A stretch of 51,439 bases of DNA, from the IMG/VR virus record IMGVR_UViG_3300010885_019416, positions 1-51,439 of that record. One strand, 5' to 3'. Origin of the DNA: a virus. The translations under genes and the position numbers were made by a program. Under the pieces are notes generated by a model. That model worked only from the letters and a program-made list of their open reading frames with translations, searched no databases and was not told where the DNA came from. Each line of letters opens with the position of its first letter. Position 1 is the stretch's first letter. Positions 1 to 7,318 of this stretch are shown here, one piece after another.

Positions 1-1
1 A

Positions 2-355
2 GGTGTTCAGGGTACCGTTGGTAGTCAAGGTGTTCAGGGTACACAAGGACGTCAAGGTACTACCGGTGCAGGTAATCAAGGTACCACTGGTGCGCAAGGT
101 GTTCAAGGTACAGTTGGTAGTCAGGGTGTTCAAGGTACTGTAGGTAGTCAAGGTGTTCAAGGTACTGTAGGTAATCAAGGTACTACTGGTGCTGGCAATC
201 AGGGTGCTGTAGGTTCACAAGGTACTGTAGGTAGTCAGGGTGTTCAAGGCACTACTGGTAGTCAAGGTACTACTGGTAATCAAGGAACTACTGGTTTACA
301 AGGTACTACTGGTTTACAAGGTACTACTGGTGCTGGCAATCAAGGTATTAGTGGT
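2..355 (+). repeat. Collagen-like Gly-X-Y tandem repeat
   Basis: Degenerate 9-base units (ggt-nnn-nnn) run from the window edge to about position 355 and encode Gly-X-Y triplets. The register is broken three times by the pentapeptide GAGNQ, at 65-79, 188-202 and 329-343, each time right after a GTT triplet. X and Y are mostly Thr, Val, Ser, Gln and Asn, with no Pro. Such DNA can expand or contract by slippage. Confidence 0.9.
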
Positions 356-1288
356 GCTACTGTTACTGAAGTTACTGGTTTAAATGCTTCTAATTATATC
401 AATCGTAACGGCGGTAGTGGAAATTGGAACACTGATTTTCAAAATACTCCTGCCGGCACTGCTCGCTACGGTGGCGACATTGCAAATGGCACAAACAGTC
501 CAGGCAATGTCTGGTGGATACAAGAAAATTACCGTCATAGCAATGGTAGTGGATACTGGGGTACACAAATTGCATGGGGATGGGAAGATAACGCCAATAA
601 ACTTCAAACTAGAAATGTAACAGGCGGGACTTTTGGTGCATGGGTTAATTATTTAAACAGTAGTAACTATAGTAGCTATGCCTTGCCACTAAGTGGCGGC
701 ACTGTAACTGGTATAACTTATTTCCAAAGCAACAAAGGTGCTGCTAGCTACCTTCAAGATAACACTAGCTACTCCCTTGAAGCATTCTCAAGCGACGGTG
801 GCGCCGCAGCAATGAGTTTCCACCGTGGAGGAGCCTATGCAGTTAACATGGGATTAGATCCAGACAATGTATTCCGTATAGGTGGATGGTCAGCAGGCTC
901 AAATAGGCTCTTCTCAATGGATATGAGTGGTAATCTTACCATGTTGAATAACGTTACCGCATATTCCGACGAACGTTATAAAACAAACTGGAGAGATTTA
1001 CCAGCAGATTACATTGATCAGCTTGCTACCGTTAAGCACGGAATTTATGATAGAACAGACGTTGAATCAACACAAGTTGGTGTATCTGCGCAATCATTAC
1101 AGAATATTTTAGAACATGCTGTACTAACATCAAATGATGGGATATTATCAGTTGCATACGGAAATGCTGCACTAGTGTCAGCTGTTGAATTAGCTAAACG
1201 AGTTGTTGAATTACAAAAGACAGTTGATAGTCAGCAAGTACAAATAGATCAGATTAATGCCACCCTGGCATTACTGGTTAATAAATAA
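2..1288 (+). CDS. Collagen-like tail fibre with C-terminal S74 chaperone (5' truncated)
   Basis: The frame is open from the window edge, so the N-terminus is missing; 428 codons remain. Residues 1 to about 118 are Gly-X-Y triplets such as GVQ, GTV, GSQ and GTT, without any proline. A linker rich in Asn, Gly and Trp follows, then a C-terminal peptidase S74 (endosialidase-type intramolecular chaperone) domain: it carries SDERYKTNWRDL, where the conserved Ser-Asp is the expected self-cleavage point, VGVSAQSL, and a final coiled coil (AVELAKRVVELQKTVDSQQ). In this family the chaperone helps the fibre trimerise and then cuts itself off. The protein is a receptor-binding or side fibre of the virion. 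It ends 20 bases before a small fibre-partner gene. The apparent start at 683 is only an internal TTG in the same frame. Confidence 0.88.
   Translation, partial: GVQGTVGSQGVQGTQGRQGTTGAGNQGTTGAQGVQGTVGSQGVQGTVGSQGVQGTVGNQGTTGAGNQGAVGSQGTVGSQGVQGTTGSQGTTGNQGTTGLQGTTGLQGTTGAGNQGISGATVTEVTGLNASNYINRNGGSGNWNTDFQNTPAGTARYGGDIANGTNSPGNVWWIQENYRHSNGSGYWGTQIAWGWEDNANKLQTRNVTGGTFGAWVNYLNSSNYSSYALPLSGGTVTGITYFQSNKGAASYLQDNTSYSLEAFSSDGGAAAMSFHRGGAYAVNMGLDPDNVFRIGGWSAGSNRLFSMDMSGNLTMLNNVTAYSDERYKTNWRDLPADYIDQLATVKHGIYDRTDVESTQVGVSAQSLQNILEHAVLTSNDGILSVAYGNAALVSAVELAKRVVELQKTVDSQQVQIDQINATLALLVNK
1282..1287 (+). promoter_or_regulatory. Candidate late promoter element TAAATA before the fibre-partner gene
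   Basis: TAAATA overlaps the stop codon of the fibre gene. It matches the core of the T4-type late -10 element (TATAAATA). A start a few bases downstream would leave a leader containing AGAGGAAAG before the ATG at 1309. Confidence 0.4.
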
Positions 1289-1308
1289 AAACGCCGCAAG
1301 AGGAAAGT

Positions 1309-1533
1309 ATGGCAACATTACCAGCAACAGGCAGCGCAATATCGTTTGGTCAGATCAATAGAGCATATACTAACCAAACGCCGGGTGCTGCTGGAGATGC
1401 ACCAGCAGGTGGACAAAATATTAAACTTAGTGAAGTTTTGGGCAATAAACCAGAGTATACTATTAATCAAACTGTTGGAACACAAATTAGTGTATCGGCA
1501 ACTTTCGGCGGCAAAGATACTCCTTACGCATAA
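1309..1533 (+). CDS. Small fibre-associated structural protein
   Basis: 74 residues, starting at ATG after the Shine-Dalgarno-like AGAGGAAAG. It begins MATLPATGSAISFGQINRAY, the pattern of short virion proteins found next to tail-fibre genes in T4-like phages of aquatic bacteria (a Leu-Pro-x-Thr-Gly start, then a 'SFGQIN' or 'SLGDVN' segment, then a 'KLSEVLG'-like segment). No catalytic motif is visible. A role as fibre cap, adhesin tip or fibre attachment partner is inferred from position just behind the S74 fibre and from this sequence style. Confidence 0.6.
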   Translation: MATLPATGSAISFGQINRAYTNQTPGAAGDAPAGGQNIKLSEVLGNKPEYTINQTVGTQISVSATFGGKDTPYA

Positions 1534-1534
1534 A

Positions 1535-1993
1535 ATGAAAATAGAACAAATCTCCGAAGTATTATCAAAAATTAAAACCGGTCCAAGCAAGTGGGAATTA
1601 GATACAATTACATGGCATGATAGATTATCTAACCCAGATACATTTGTAAAATTCTTAACTCGAATACAATACCTATCTAGCTTATCATCTAGTTCGCAAG
1701 AACTAACTTATCTGTTAGAACTACTAGACGAAATGGATGATTCTGATATTAATGATCTTATTAACTATTCAGAAAAAGATGCGCATGACAATTTTATTGA
1801 AGAATTGGCAAAAAGAAGTGCAATTAATATCATTGCTAATGGAAAAATGGCAGAAGATACCTTAAATACCTCTTGCAAATTGTCCCCTAATGACTTTATA
1901 CTATGTGCTAAACGTACACAAGATTTACTAGTTGCTATTCAAGGCCTAGTGATCAAGGGCGAAACACTTAGTAAGGATGTTGCAGGCGCATGA
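1535..1993 (+). CDS. Hypothetical protein, helical, 152 aa
   Basis: I do not recognise this protein. The start chosen is ATG at 1535 (MKIEQISEVLSKIK), one base after the stop of the preceding gene; an upstream in-frame start at 1346 would lie wholly inside that gene in another frame and is rejected. The sequence looks all-alpha and acidic, with leucine- and serine-rich helices (LLELLDEMDDSDINDL). Its stop overlaps the next ATG as ATGA, so it is probably translationally coupled to the glycosyltransferase that follows. A fibre-assembly or fibre-modification accessory role is possible from context only. Confidence 0.6.
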   Translation: MKIEQISEVLSKIKTGPSKWELDTITWHDRLSNPDTFVKFLTRIQYLSSLSSSSQELTYLLELLDEMDDSDINDLINYSEKDAHDNFIEELAKRSAINIIANGKMAEDTLNTSCKLSPNDFILCAKRTQDLLVAIQGLVIKGETLSKDVAGA

Positions 1994-2646
1994 AAAAAAA
2001 TTCGGTATTCTCATCAACAAGTTGGTCAAATAAAAAAGGTAAGTTAGCAGTATGTATTCCATGTAGAGATACCCTGCATAGTGCCCATGCTATGAGCTTG
2101 GTTGAACTAGTTAAGTTCAACACAATGAATGACATTGATACTCATGTGTTTATGGATGCTAGCACAGTTTTGTTAACACAACGAGAACGATTAGCGTCGC
2201 TGGCATTGCAGTTTGGTGCAGAATATATGTTATGGTTAGATAGTGATATGGTATTTCCTGCTACCACAGCAGTAAGGTTAATGTCACATAACGAAGATGT
2301 TGTAGCTGCAAATTATATCAGACGGCAACTTCCTGCTAAAGGAGTAGCTTATGAAAAAATTGGAAACTGGCATCACCCATTAGGATTTGAAGTTCAAGAC
2401 AACCTAGTACCAGTTGAAGGTGTAGGAATGGGATGTATGTTGATGAAAACTGACATATTTCTAGAACTGTCTAAGCCGTGGTTTGAATTTGAATGGACAC
2501 CTGCTAGTAATGATTTCTTAGGTGAAGACATGATACTATGTCGTAAGATTGCAGCCACTGGTCGACAAGTTAAAATTGACACAGCATTGAGTAAAGAACT
2601 ACGTCATTTAGGAACTTGGGCATTTGGCCCAGACTTGTTAAAGTAA
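1990..2646 (+). CDS. Glycosyltransferase-like protein, GT-A fold
   Basis: 218 residues. The N-terminus 'KLAVCIPCRDTLHS' is the nucleotide-binding beta strand of a GT-A glycosyltransferase. 'YMLWLDSDMVFP' near residue 85 holds the Asp-x-Asp motif that binds metal and sugar nucleotide, and 'NDFLGEDMILCRKI' near residue 175 fits the catalytic region with its conserved Glu-Asp. Similar short proteins occur in many phages. Donor and acceptor cannot be read. The gene sits directly behind the collagen-like fibre and its partner and is coupled by ATGA to the previous gene, so fibre glycosylation is a reasonable but unproven job. Its last 9 bases overlap the end of the convergent Nudix gene. Confidence 0.75.
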   Translation: MKKNSVFSSTSWSNKKGKLAVCIPCRDTLHSAHAMSLVELVKFNTMNDIDTHVFMDASTVLLTQRERLASLALQFGAEYMLWLDSDMVFPATTAVRLMSHNEDVVAANYIRRQLPAKGVAYEKIGNWHHPLGFEVQDNLVPVEGVGMGCMLMKTDIFLELSKPWFEFEWTPASNDFLGEDMILCRKIAATGRQVKIDTALSKELRHLGTWAFGPDLLK

Positions 2647-3078
2647 TTCTAGTAACAGTTCCAGTTTAGCCTGGATAATTTTATTGCTAAAAGAATTCTT
2701 AACTGCTCTGTGTAATGGCTTTGGCCAATGATCATACCCCACCCATGCATATCCATCATGTTCATCATTTAGTTGAGGAATAAATTCTCTATCAATAATT
2801 AATACATACGTATTATATTGAAAATTTTGATCATTACTGACAAATAATTCCAAGGGAATTACTTTTTTAATTGTAGGAGTTTTACCTACTTCTTCCTGTA
2901 TCTCTCTAGTGAGAGCATCAAATGGTGTACTATCGGATGGTTCTTTCTTTCCGCCTACTAGTCCCCACGTACCTGCTGTTTTTATTTGTGTTCTAGATAG
3001 TAGTAAAAAGCGTTTAGTGTCTCGTGCAAGAAATAGTCCGCCACTACATATTACTTGATTTAAAGTATTAGTCTCCAT
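2638..3078 (-). CDS. Nudix hydrolase
   Basis: 146 residues. A Nudix box runs through GGKKEPSDS and TREIQEEVG; the catalytic REIQEE core that binds Mg2+ is intact, while the first part of the box has one extra residue and no Glu at the usual first acidic position. Nudix enzymes cleave nucleoside diphosphates linked to another group (oxidised dNTPs, ADP-ribose, NDP-sugars, mRNA caps); T4 encodes one (NudE). The substrate cannot be deduced. The start codon lies within the last 19 bases of gp15, so it is the distal gene of a minus-strand gp14-gp15-Nudix unit. A sugar-nucleotide substrate would fit the many glycosyltransferases in this phage. Confidence 0.85.
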   Translation of the reverse strand: METNTLNQVICSGGLFLARDTKRFLLLSRTQIKTAGTWGLVGGKKEPSDSTPFDALTREIQEEVGKTPTIKKVIPLELFVSNDQNFQYNTYVLIIDREFIPQLNDEHDGYAWVGYDHWPKPLHRAVKNSFSNKIIQAKLELLLELL

Positions 3079-4463
3079 AATCCCTGATCGTAAACGCCTT
3101 CATAACTTTTGCTCCATGAGCCGTTTTCCCATTTATATTGAGTGTTTGTATATGAATTAGTTATATATATTACAGAAGGATTAGATGCAGAACTGAATAG
3201 TACGGCCCATCTTGCCCCGTTCCACTCAATAATATCATTGGCAAATGCTTGAAAATCAGATGAATCAATATTTTTCCATGCTACTGGTCCTGAAAATTCA
3301 ACTTCTCCAAACTGTGGAACATTATTAATATCTTCTAATATTAGATAACGTGTACCGGCAACAGTTCCTGTGGGATTATAAGTTTCAGGATTTATAACAG
3401 CATCAATTGTACCTCTGTTATCAAGTATGGTATTACTGGGAACCGTGTCAGTGTCGATGTTTAATCTCATAGCAAACTCGTCACTAGGATCTAAACTAAT
3501 ATAAGCAATTACTTCATTATTTCCTGACTGTGCAAATCGTAATTGGCTTAACCCTGCTCTAAATTTTCCAGGGTATACATCCAATATTTTTAACCATGAT
3601 GCATTATTGTTAGGTGAAGAAATGTCTATGTTTTCTCCCGCACCATTGGACTTAATCAATCTTGCAGTATTGTTTAATACCAATAAACTATAATTTCCTG
3701 GAACTGTAACAACAGTAGTGTCCGGACTTATATCTGAAAATAGTTCAGCAGCACCGGCTTTATCATAAGTTGATGAAATTGCGCCTTGCTGCATAGTTGT
3801 AGAAAATATATTTGATATAATTTTAGTAATTACACCTAATTGTTTAACTTTAGCCGGTGGCGTGATCCATACTGGAGTTTCAAATGTTAGTGACATTATA
3901 TCAATATCATCTGTAGCACCTTGCGGTATTTGACGACTACTAAAATTTACATCATCAAGTCTAACAACACTCAAGCTGGTCCAGTCGACATAATTATCAG
4001 TAGTTTGAATTTCAAAACTTGGAGTAAAAAATATTGCTATTTGCTCAAATATTTGCAACTTTTGTTCAGTATTTGTTGTCCATATATCTGCTACCAAGAT
4101 TAATTTATAAGGACTTGGCATAATACGTTCAATTGTGTAGTTTGCACCTTGCGTATTTTGATATTGTTGTGTATCAGAATTAAATTCTCGTTCAATAATA
4201 TTAATCTTACTAATAAAAGTAGGATCTTGCATTCGTTCTCTATCAAATTCAAGAGATTTTATGTAGCATGAAATAAACGGAGCACTAGGAATTGTATTTT
4301 CACTATTCTTTTTAAGAATCTGACCAACTTGTCTAGTCATGTCTCCATATCGAACAGGCACCTGTGTTAATTTTCCACTATTGTCTTTATAAGCATAGTT
4401 GCTCATTAGTTGCATAAATTGGGCTATATACCTGCGTATTTGACCGTCATAAAAATAATCCAT
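3060..4463 (-). CDS. gp15: Proximal tail sheath stabiliser / tail completion protein (gp15-like)
   Basis: 467 residues. The N-terminal 250 residues follow the T4 gp15 pattern: 'YFYDGQIRRYIAQFMQLMSN' opening, 'VPVRYGDMTRQ', 'FISCYIKSLEFDRERM', 'PSPYKLILVADIWTTNTEQK', 'FFTPSFEIQ' and 'FETPVWITPPAKVK'. In T4, gp15 forms the ring that caps the finished tail and joins it to the neck. T4 gp15 has 272 residues; this one has about 200 extra C-terminal residues with 'IIEWNGARWAVLF' and 'YKWENGSWSKSYEG' segments, the same W-x-N-G-x-W style seen in the sheath insertions. It starts 1 base after the gp14 stop, so the two are coupled. Confidence 0.82.
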   Translation of the reverse strand: MDYFYDGQIRRYIAQFMQLMSNYAYKDNSGKLTQVPVRYGDMTRQVGQILKKNSENTIPSAPFISCYIKSLEFDRERMQDPTFISKINIIEREFNSDTQQYQNTQGANYTIERIMPSPYKLILVADIWTTNTEQKLQIFEQIAIFFTPSFEIQTTDNYVDWTSLSVVRLDDVNFSSRQIPQGATDDIDIMSLTFETPVWITPPAKVKQLGVITKIISNIFSTTMQQGAISSTYDKAGAAELFSDISPDTTVVTVPGNYSLLVLNNTARLIKSNGAGENIDISSPNNNASWLKILDVYPGKFRAGLSQLRFAQSGNNEVIAYISLDPSDEFAMRLNIDTDTVPSNTILDNRGTIDAVINPETYNPTGTVAGTRYLILEDINNVPQFGEVEFSGPVAWKNIDSSDFQAFANDIIEWNGARWAVLFSSASNPSVIYITNSYTNTQYKWENGSWSKSYEGVYDQGLWRLIL

Positions 4464-4464
4464 T

Positions 4465-5655
4465 TTAGTTGTCAGCCTTTGGTTTTAGTACTTGACTAAG
4501 TGCTTGTTTTTCTGGAACAATTGCACCTGCAATAGTTGATGTATTGATATTATTTACAAAGCTAGCTTTTTGCTTTCTTCTAACTAATATTGGATTATCT
4601 GTTTGTGTTTCACCTAACATGCTAGTGGTCATTCTTACATTGTCTTCATATTTAATCCAATGTCTGCCATCAAATCTAAAAAGTCTATTAGGTAGATAAT
4701 CTGTTCTAAGGAAGAAATCACCAGTTGCTGAGCCAGATGGAAAAGTTATACCAAACCCATAAGGAATACCGTCAGGGGGAATACCATCACCAGTTAGGTA
4801 ACCAATATAATAATTATTAGTTGGAGTGTTTAACACTGCGGAAGAATCTAATAAAGAACTACCGTTAATACTTTCATCAGTAGAAGCATCATTAACTGAT
4901 ACAAGACCGGTTGTAGGATTTACTGGAGTAACATACAACTGATCTGTTTGATATCCGCTTGCTCCTACATCTGCTTGCGCCTGTTGAATAATTTGATTAT
5001 TAATTTCTATATTTTTCTTATAGGTTGACAACAAATCGCGAAGTGTACTGCCATCTTCTGCGCCGCTATCAGCATCAAGTATTTCTTTAAATTCTTGACT
5101 ATCAACTAATGGTTGGCATTTTGCTCTAACTAAGTGTGGAAACCATGTTTGACTATATCCGCTAGCAGGTCTAGTAACTTCAGACACTACATAGAATCGT
5201 TTCAATGCTACTACACTATCATCAAGTGCAAATTCATCCTTTTGATGAGGTAATTCAATAACATCCCCAGCCATGATTTTTCTACCTAATGCATCATAAC
5301 TGCTACGAAGATGAAAATTAATCATTATATTATCGTTGTTTAAAAACAATCCAAACTGGCTTAAATTAAAATCTAATTCCTGCATGGTGTAGATTCCACG
5401 AATAACATATACATCCGAGCTGTAATGACGATCTCTGTTTTCCATAAACAACAAATCTTGTATCCCCAATTCTGGAATTGGATTAGAATTATTAGGAATA
5501 GCAGGAGAACTGTTACCTTCTTCGGGATTTACAGGACCGAGATATTTGTGGATGAAACAATCAGTTCCTCCCACTTGGAATTCTTCGTTAATTATACGAT
5601 CTAAAAACTTGAAATCATTGCCCTTTTCGGGCCTGTACATGGAAAGTCTTGGCAT
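4465..5655 (-). CDS. gp14: Neck protein gp14-like (head completion)
   Basis: 396 residues. The first 200 resemble T4-type gp14: 'FLDRIINEEFQVGGTDCFIHKYL', 'YVIRGIYTMQELDFNLSQFG', 'MAGDVIELPHQKDEF', 'LKRFYVVSEVTRPASGYSQT'. In T4, gp13 and gp14 form the neck that seals the filled head before tail joining. The C-terminal half is an extension containing 'GDFFLRTDYLPNRLFRFDGR' followed by 'HWIKYEDNVRM', typical of T4-like phages of aquatic bacteria. Transcription is from the minus strand with a TAAATA element 7 bases before the ATG, back to back with gp13, so neck genes are divergently arranged. Confidence 0.8.
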   Translation of the reverse strand: MPRLSMYRPEKGNDFKFLDRIINEEFQVGGTDCFIHKYLGPVNPEEGNSSPAIPNNSNPIPELGIQDLLFMENRDRHYSSDVYVIRGIYTMQELDFNLSQFGLFLNNDNIMINFHLRSSYDALGRKIMAGDVIELPHQKDEFALDDSVVALKRFYVVSEVTRPASGYSQTWFPHLVRAKCQPLVDSQEFKEILDADSGAEDGSTLRDLLSTYKKNIEINNQIIQQAQADVGASGYQTDQLYVTPVNPTTGLVSVNDASTDESINGSSLLDSSAVLNTPTNNYYIGYLTGDGIPPDGIPYGFGITFPSGSATGDFFLRTDYLPNRLFRFDGRHWIKYEDNVRMTTSMLGETQTDNPILVRRKQKASFVNNINTSTIAGAIVPEKQALSQVLKPKADN

Positions 5656-5662
5656 AGTATTC

Positions 5663-5668
5663 TATTTA
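5663..5668 (-). promoter_or_regulatory. Late promoter element CATAAATA for gp14
   Basis: On the minus strand CATAAATA, whose TAAATA core is at 5668-5663, is followed by 7 bases and the gp14 ATG. It is one half of a divergent pair with the gp13 element at 5672-5677. A start 5 to 7 bases downstream of the core gives a leader of 0 to 2 bases. Confidence 0.6.
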
Positions 5669-5671
5669 TGG

Positions 5672-5677
5672 TAAATA
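5672..5677 (+). promoter_or_regulatory. Late promoter element TAAATA, N5 before gp13 ATG
   Basis: GTAAATA-TCAGT-ATG: the element ends exactly 5 bases before the ATG at 5683, so the predicted transcript starts at or next to the start codon. No Shine-Dalgarno sequence is present. This spacing recurs at many late genes in the window. Confidence 0.65.
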
Positions 5678-5682
5678 TCAGT

Positions 5683-6441
5683 ATGACTGAAAACGAAAAC
5701 GAACGCCAAAAGATAGTTGACTACGCCAAAGCTATGCTAGGTAGTGGCATGATTGATGTTGAATTAGATCCAATTCATTACAATACTGCAATTGACCGAG
5801 CATTGGCTAAATTTCGACAGAGAAGCAGTAATGCATCTGAAGAAAGTTTTGGATTTTTAACTTTACAACTGGATCAAAATGAATATATTTTACCAAAAGA
5901 AGTTACGGAAGTTCGACAAATATTTAGAAGAAGTATCGGCAGCAGAACTGGTGGCGGTCAAGGTGGATCATTGTTTGAACCATTTAATCTTGCATATACC
6001 AATACCTATTTGTTAACTAGTTCTAATATGGGTGGATTGGCTACTTATTATGCGTTTGCAAGTTATCAAAAGTTAGTAGGTAAGATGTTTGGAAGTGACA
6101 TTAATTTTACTTTTAATAGAACTGCTAAAAAATTAAGTATTATGCAACGTCCACGTGGTGAGGAAGAAGTCATGTTGTGGATGTATAACTATCGCCCTGA
6201 TTTTAATTTGATGCAAGACCAATTTGCAGGACAATGGCTTAAAGATTATTCATTAGCAACTTGTAAATTAATGCTAGGAGAGGCTCGTGAAAAATTTGGA
6301 TCTATTGCAAGCCCACAAGGAAGTACAACTCTTAATGGCGCTGCACTCAAAGCTGAAGGCAAGGCAGAAATTGAAACGTTAGAACTTGATCTAATCAACT
6401 ACAAAGACGGCGGAACTCCTCTTACTTTTGTAATTGGATAA
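5683..6441 (+). CDS. gp13: Neck protein gp13-like (head completion)
   Basis: 252 residues from ATG 5683. An in-frame ATG at 5668 lies upstream of the TAAATA element and is therefore less likely. Hallmarks of the T4-type gp13 family are 'AIDRALAKFRQRSSNASEES', 'NEYILPKEVTEVRQIFRRSI', 'KDYSLATCKLMLGEAREKFG' and 'LNGAALKAEGKAEIETLE', ending 'GGTPLTFVIG'. It works with gp14 to close the portal after DNA packaging. The length is somewhat below T4 gp13 (309). Expression should be late and possibly leaderless. Confidence 0.85.
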   Translation: MTENENERQKIVDYAKAMLGSGMIDVELDPIHYNTAIDRALAKFRQRSSNASEESFGFLTLQLDQNEYILPKEVTEVRQIFRRSIGSRTGGGQGGSLFEPFNLAYTNTYLLTSSNMGGLATYYAFASYQKLVGKMFGSDINFTFNRTAKKLSIMQRPRGEEEVMLWMYNYRPDFNLMQDQFAGQWLKDYSLATCKLMLGEAREKFGSIASPQGSTTLNGAALKAEGKAEIETLELDLINYKDGGTPLTFVIG

Positions 6442-6468
6442 TTTTTTAATACTTTTTATATGCGATAA

Positions 6469-6491
6469 TTAATACTTGTAATGAGTATTAA
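6469..6491 (+). other. Perfect 8-bp hairpin just before a glycosyltransferase start
   Basis: TTAATACT (6469-6476), loop TGTAATG, AGTATTAA (6484-6491), ending 3 bases before the ATG at 6495. There is no T-run after it, so it is not a normal terminator. The loop contains an AUG that opens a two-codon frame (AUG GAG UAU UAA begins at 6481). It could mask the start codon region or be an operator dyad. Confidence 0.5.
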
Positions 6492-6494
6492 CTA

Positions 6495-7250
6495 ATGAAA
6501 TCTATTGAAGTCTTTTATCATCTTTATATTCCAGACAATATCCATGCATGTAACTGGGTTTGGTGGGTAGATCAGCAATTATTGTTGATACGCAATTCAA
6601 AATTATCTAATATAGCCAAAATTAACATGGCTATAACTATGCCAAAATATTGGGCAGCAATTAATGGCGCATATTTTGTTAAGAATACCGATCAGGATAT
6701 ACGCATATCGTTTGAAAGTAAAGTAGTAGAATATGTAAATTTACGATATCCATTTGTTAATATTTTAGATATTAGAGATACCGGAGCACCTAACATTTAT
6801 GAAGGGCACACTCTTAAACTACTATATAATAGATGCCAGGAAGCAGATATTGATGTATTATATTTTCATAGTAAAGGTGTACTTAATAATGGATCTGCAT
6901 CTGTGGCAAATTGGAGAGAAATACTTAATCATTTTTGTATAACCGAATGGGCAGAATGTGTAAATCAACTACAACGTGCAGATGTAGTAGGATTGAAAGA
7001 AACATCAAAACTTAATATAATAAGTGGAAATTTTTGGTGGTCAAACTCCGAATACATCAAGACATTGCCGGATCCACTTACTTCAGAAAAATATATGTCG
7101 GCTGCTGATTACTGGCCTGGACAAATATCATATAGGTATTCATTTGAACATTGGGTTGCAGTAAATAATCCAAATATCTATTTTGTTAAAGATACCAAAG
7201 TAAATCACTACAAACAATATTGTTTTTTAGAAGATGTAATAAAACGGTAA
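6495..7250 (+). CDS. Glycosyltransferase-like protein with Y-F-H-S-K-G motif
   Basis: 251 residues, starting 'MKSIEVFYHLYIPDN'. The central 'ADIDVLYFHSKGVLNNG' followed by 'VANWREILNHFCITEWAECV' and 'IISGNFWWSNSEYIKTLP' is shared, in the same order, with the minus-strand proteins ending at 39999 and 41410 ('YCLYLHLKGITH', 'WRWLIDYWNIEKWEDCI', 'SGSCSWTTSNFLKK'). These three are paralogues of a family of short glycosyltransferase-like proteins found in aquatic phages and bacterial glycan clusters. Enzymatic activity is inferred from family company, not shown. No Shine-Dalgarno site is visible; a hairpin ends 3 bases before the ATG. Confidence 0.65.
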   Translation: MKSIEVFYHLYIPDNIHACNWVWWVDQQLLLIRNSKLSNIAKINMAITMPKYWAAINGAYFVKNTDQDIRISFESKVVEYVNLRYPFVNILDIRDTGAPNIYEGHTLKLLYNRCQEADIDVLYFHSKGVLNNGSASVANWREILNHFCITEWAECVNQLQRADVVGLKETSKLNIISGNFWWSNSEYIKTLPDPLTSEKYMSAADYWPGQISYRYSFEHWVAVNNPNIYFVKDTKVNHYKQYCFLEDVIKR

Positions 7251-7268
7251 CATTTAACAAATAAAATA

Positions 7269-7297
7269 TTGACATTACAGTCTAAATAATATAAATT
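7269..7297 (+). promoter_or_regulatory. Promoter region of dNMP kinase (sigma70-like and late elements overlapping)
   Basis: TTGACA (7269-7274) is followed at 15 to 17 bases by TATAAATT, a passable -10. A TAAATA late element (7283-7288) lies inside the spacer. Either start would give a leader carrying TTGAGGA, a Shine-Dalgarno-like site, 5 bases before the ATG at 7319. Confidence 0.5.
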
Positions 7298-7318
7298 ATA
7301 GTATCAGTTGAGGATACT

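Noticed and set aside
1-355. Repeats resembling a CRISPR array or satellite DNA
   Set aside because: The units are 9-base codon triplets in one open frame encoding Gly-X-Y; no constant repeat with unique spacers exists.
380-620. Overlapping ORFs on both strands inside the fibre gene
   Set aside because: They are shadows of the continuous fibre frame, which is supported by the S74 domain downstream.
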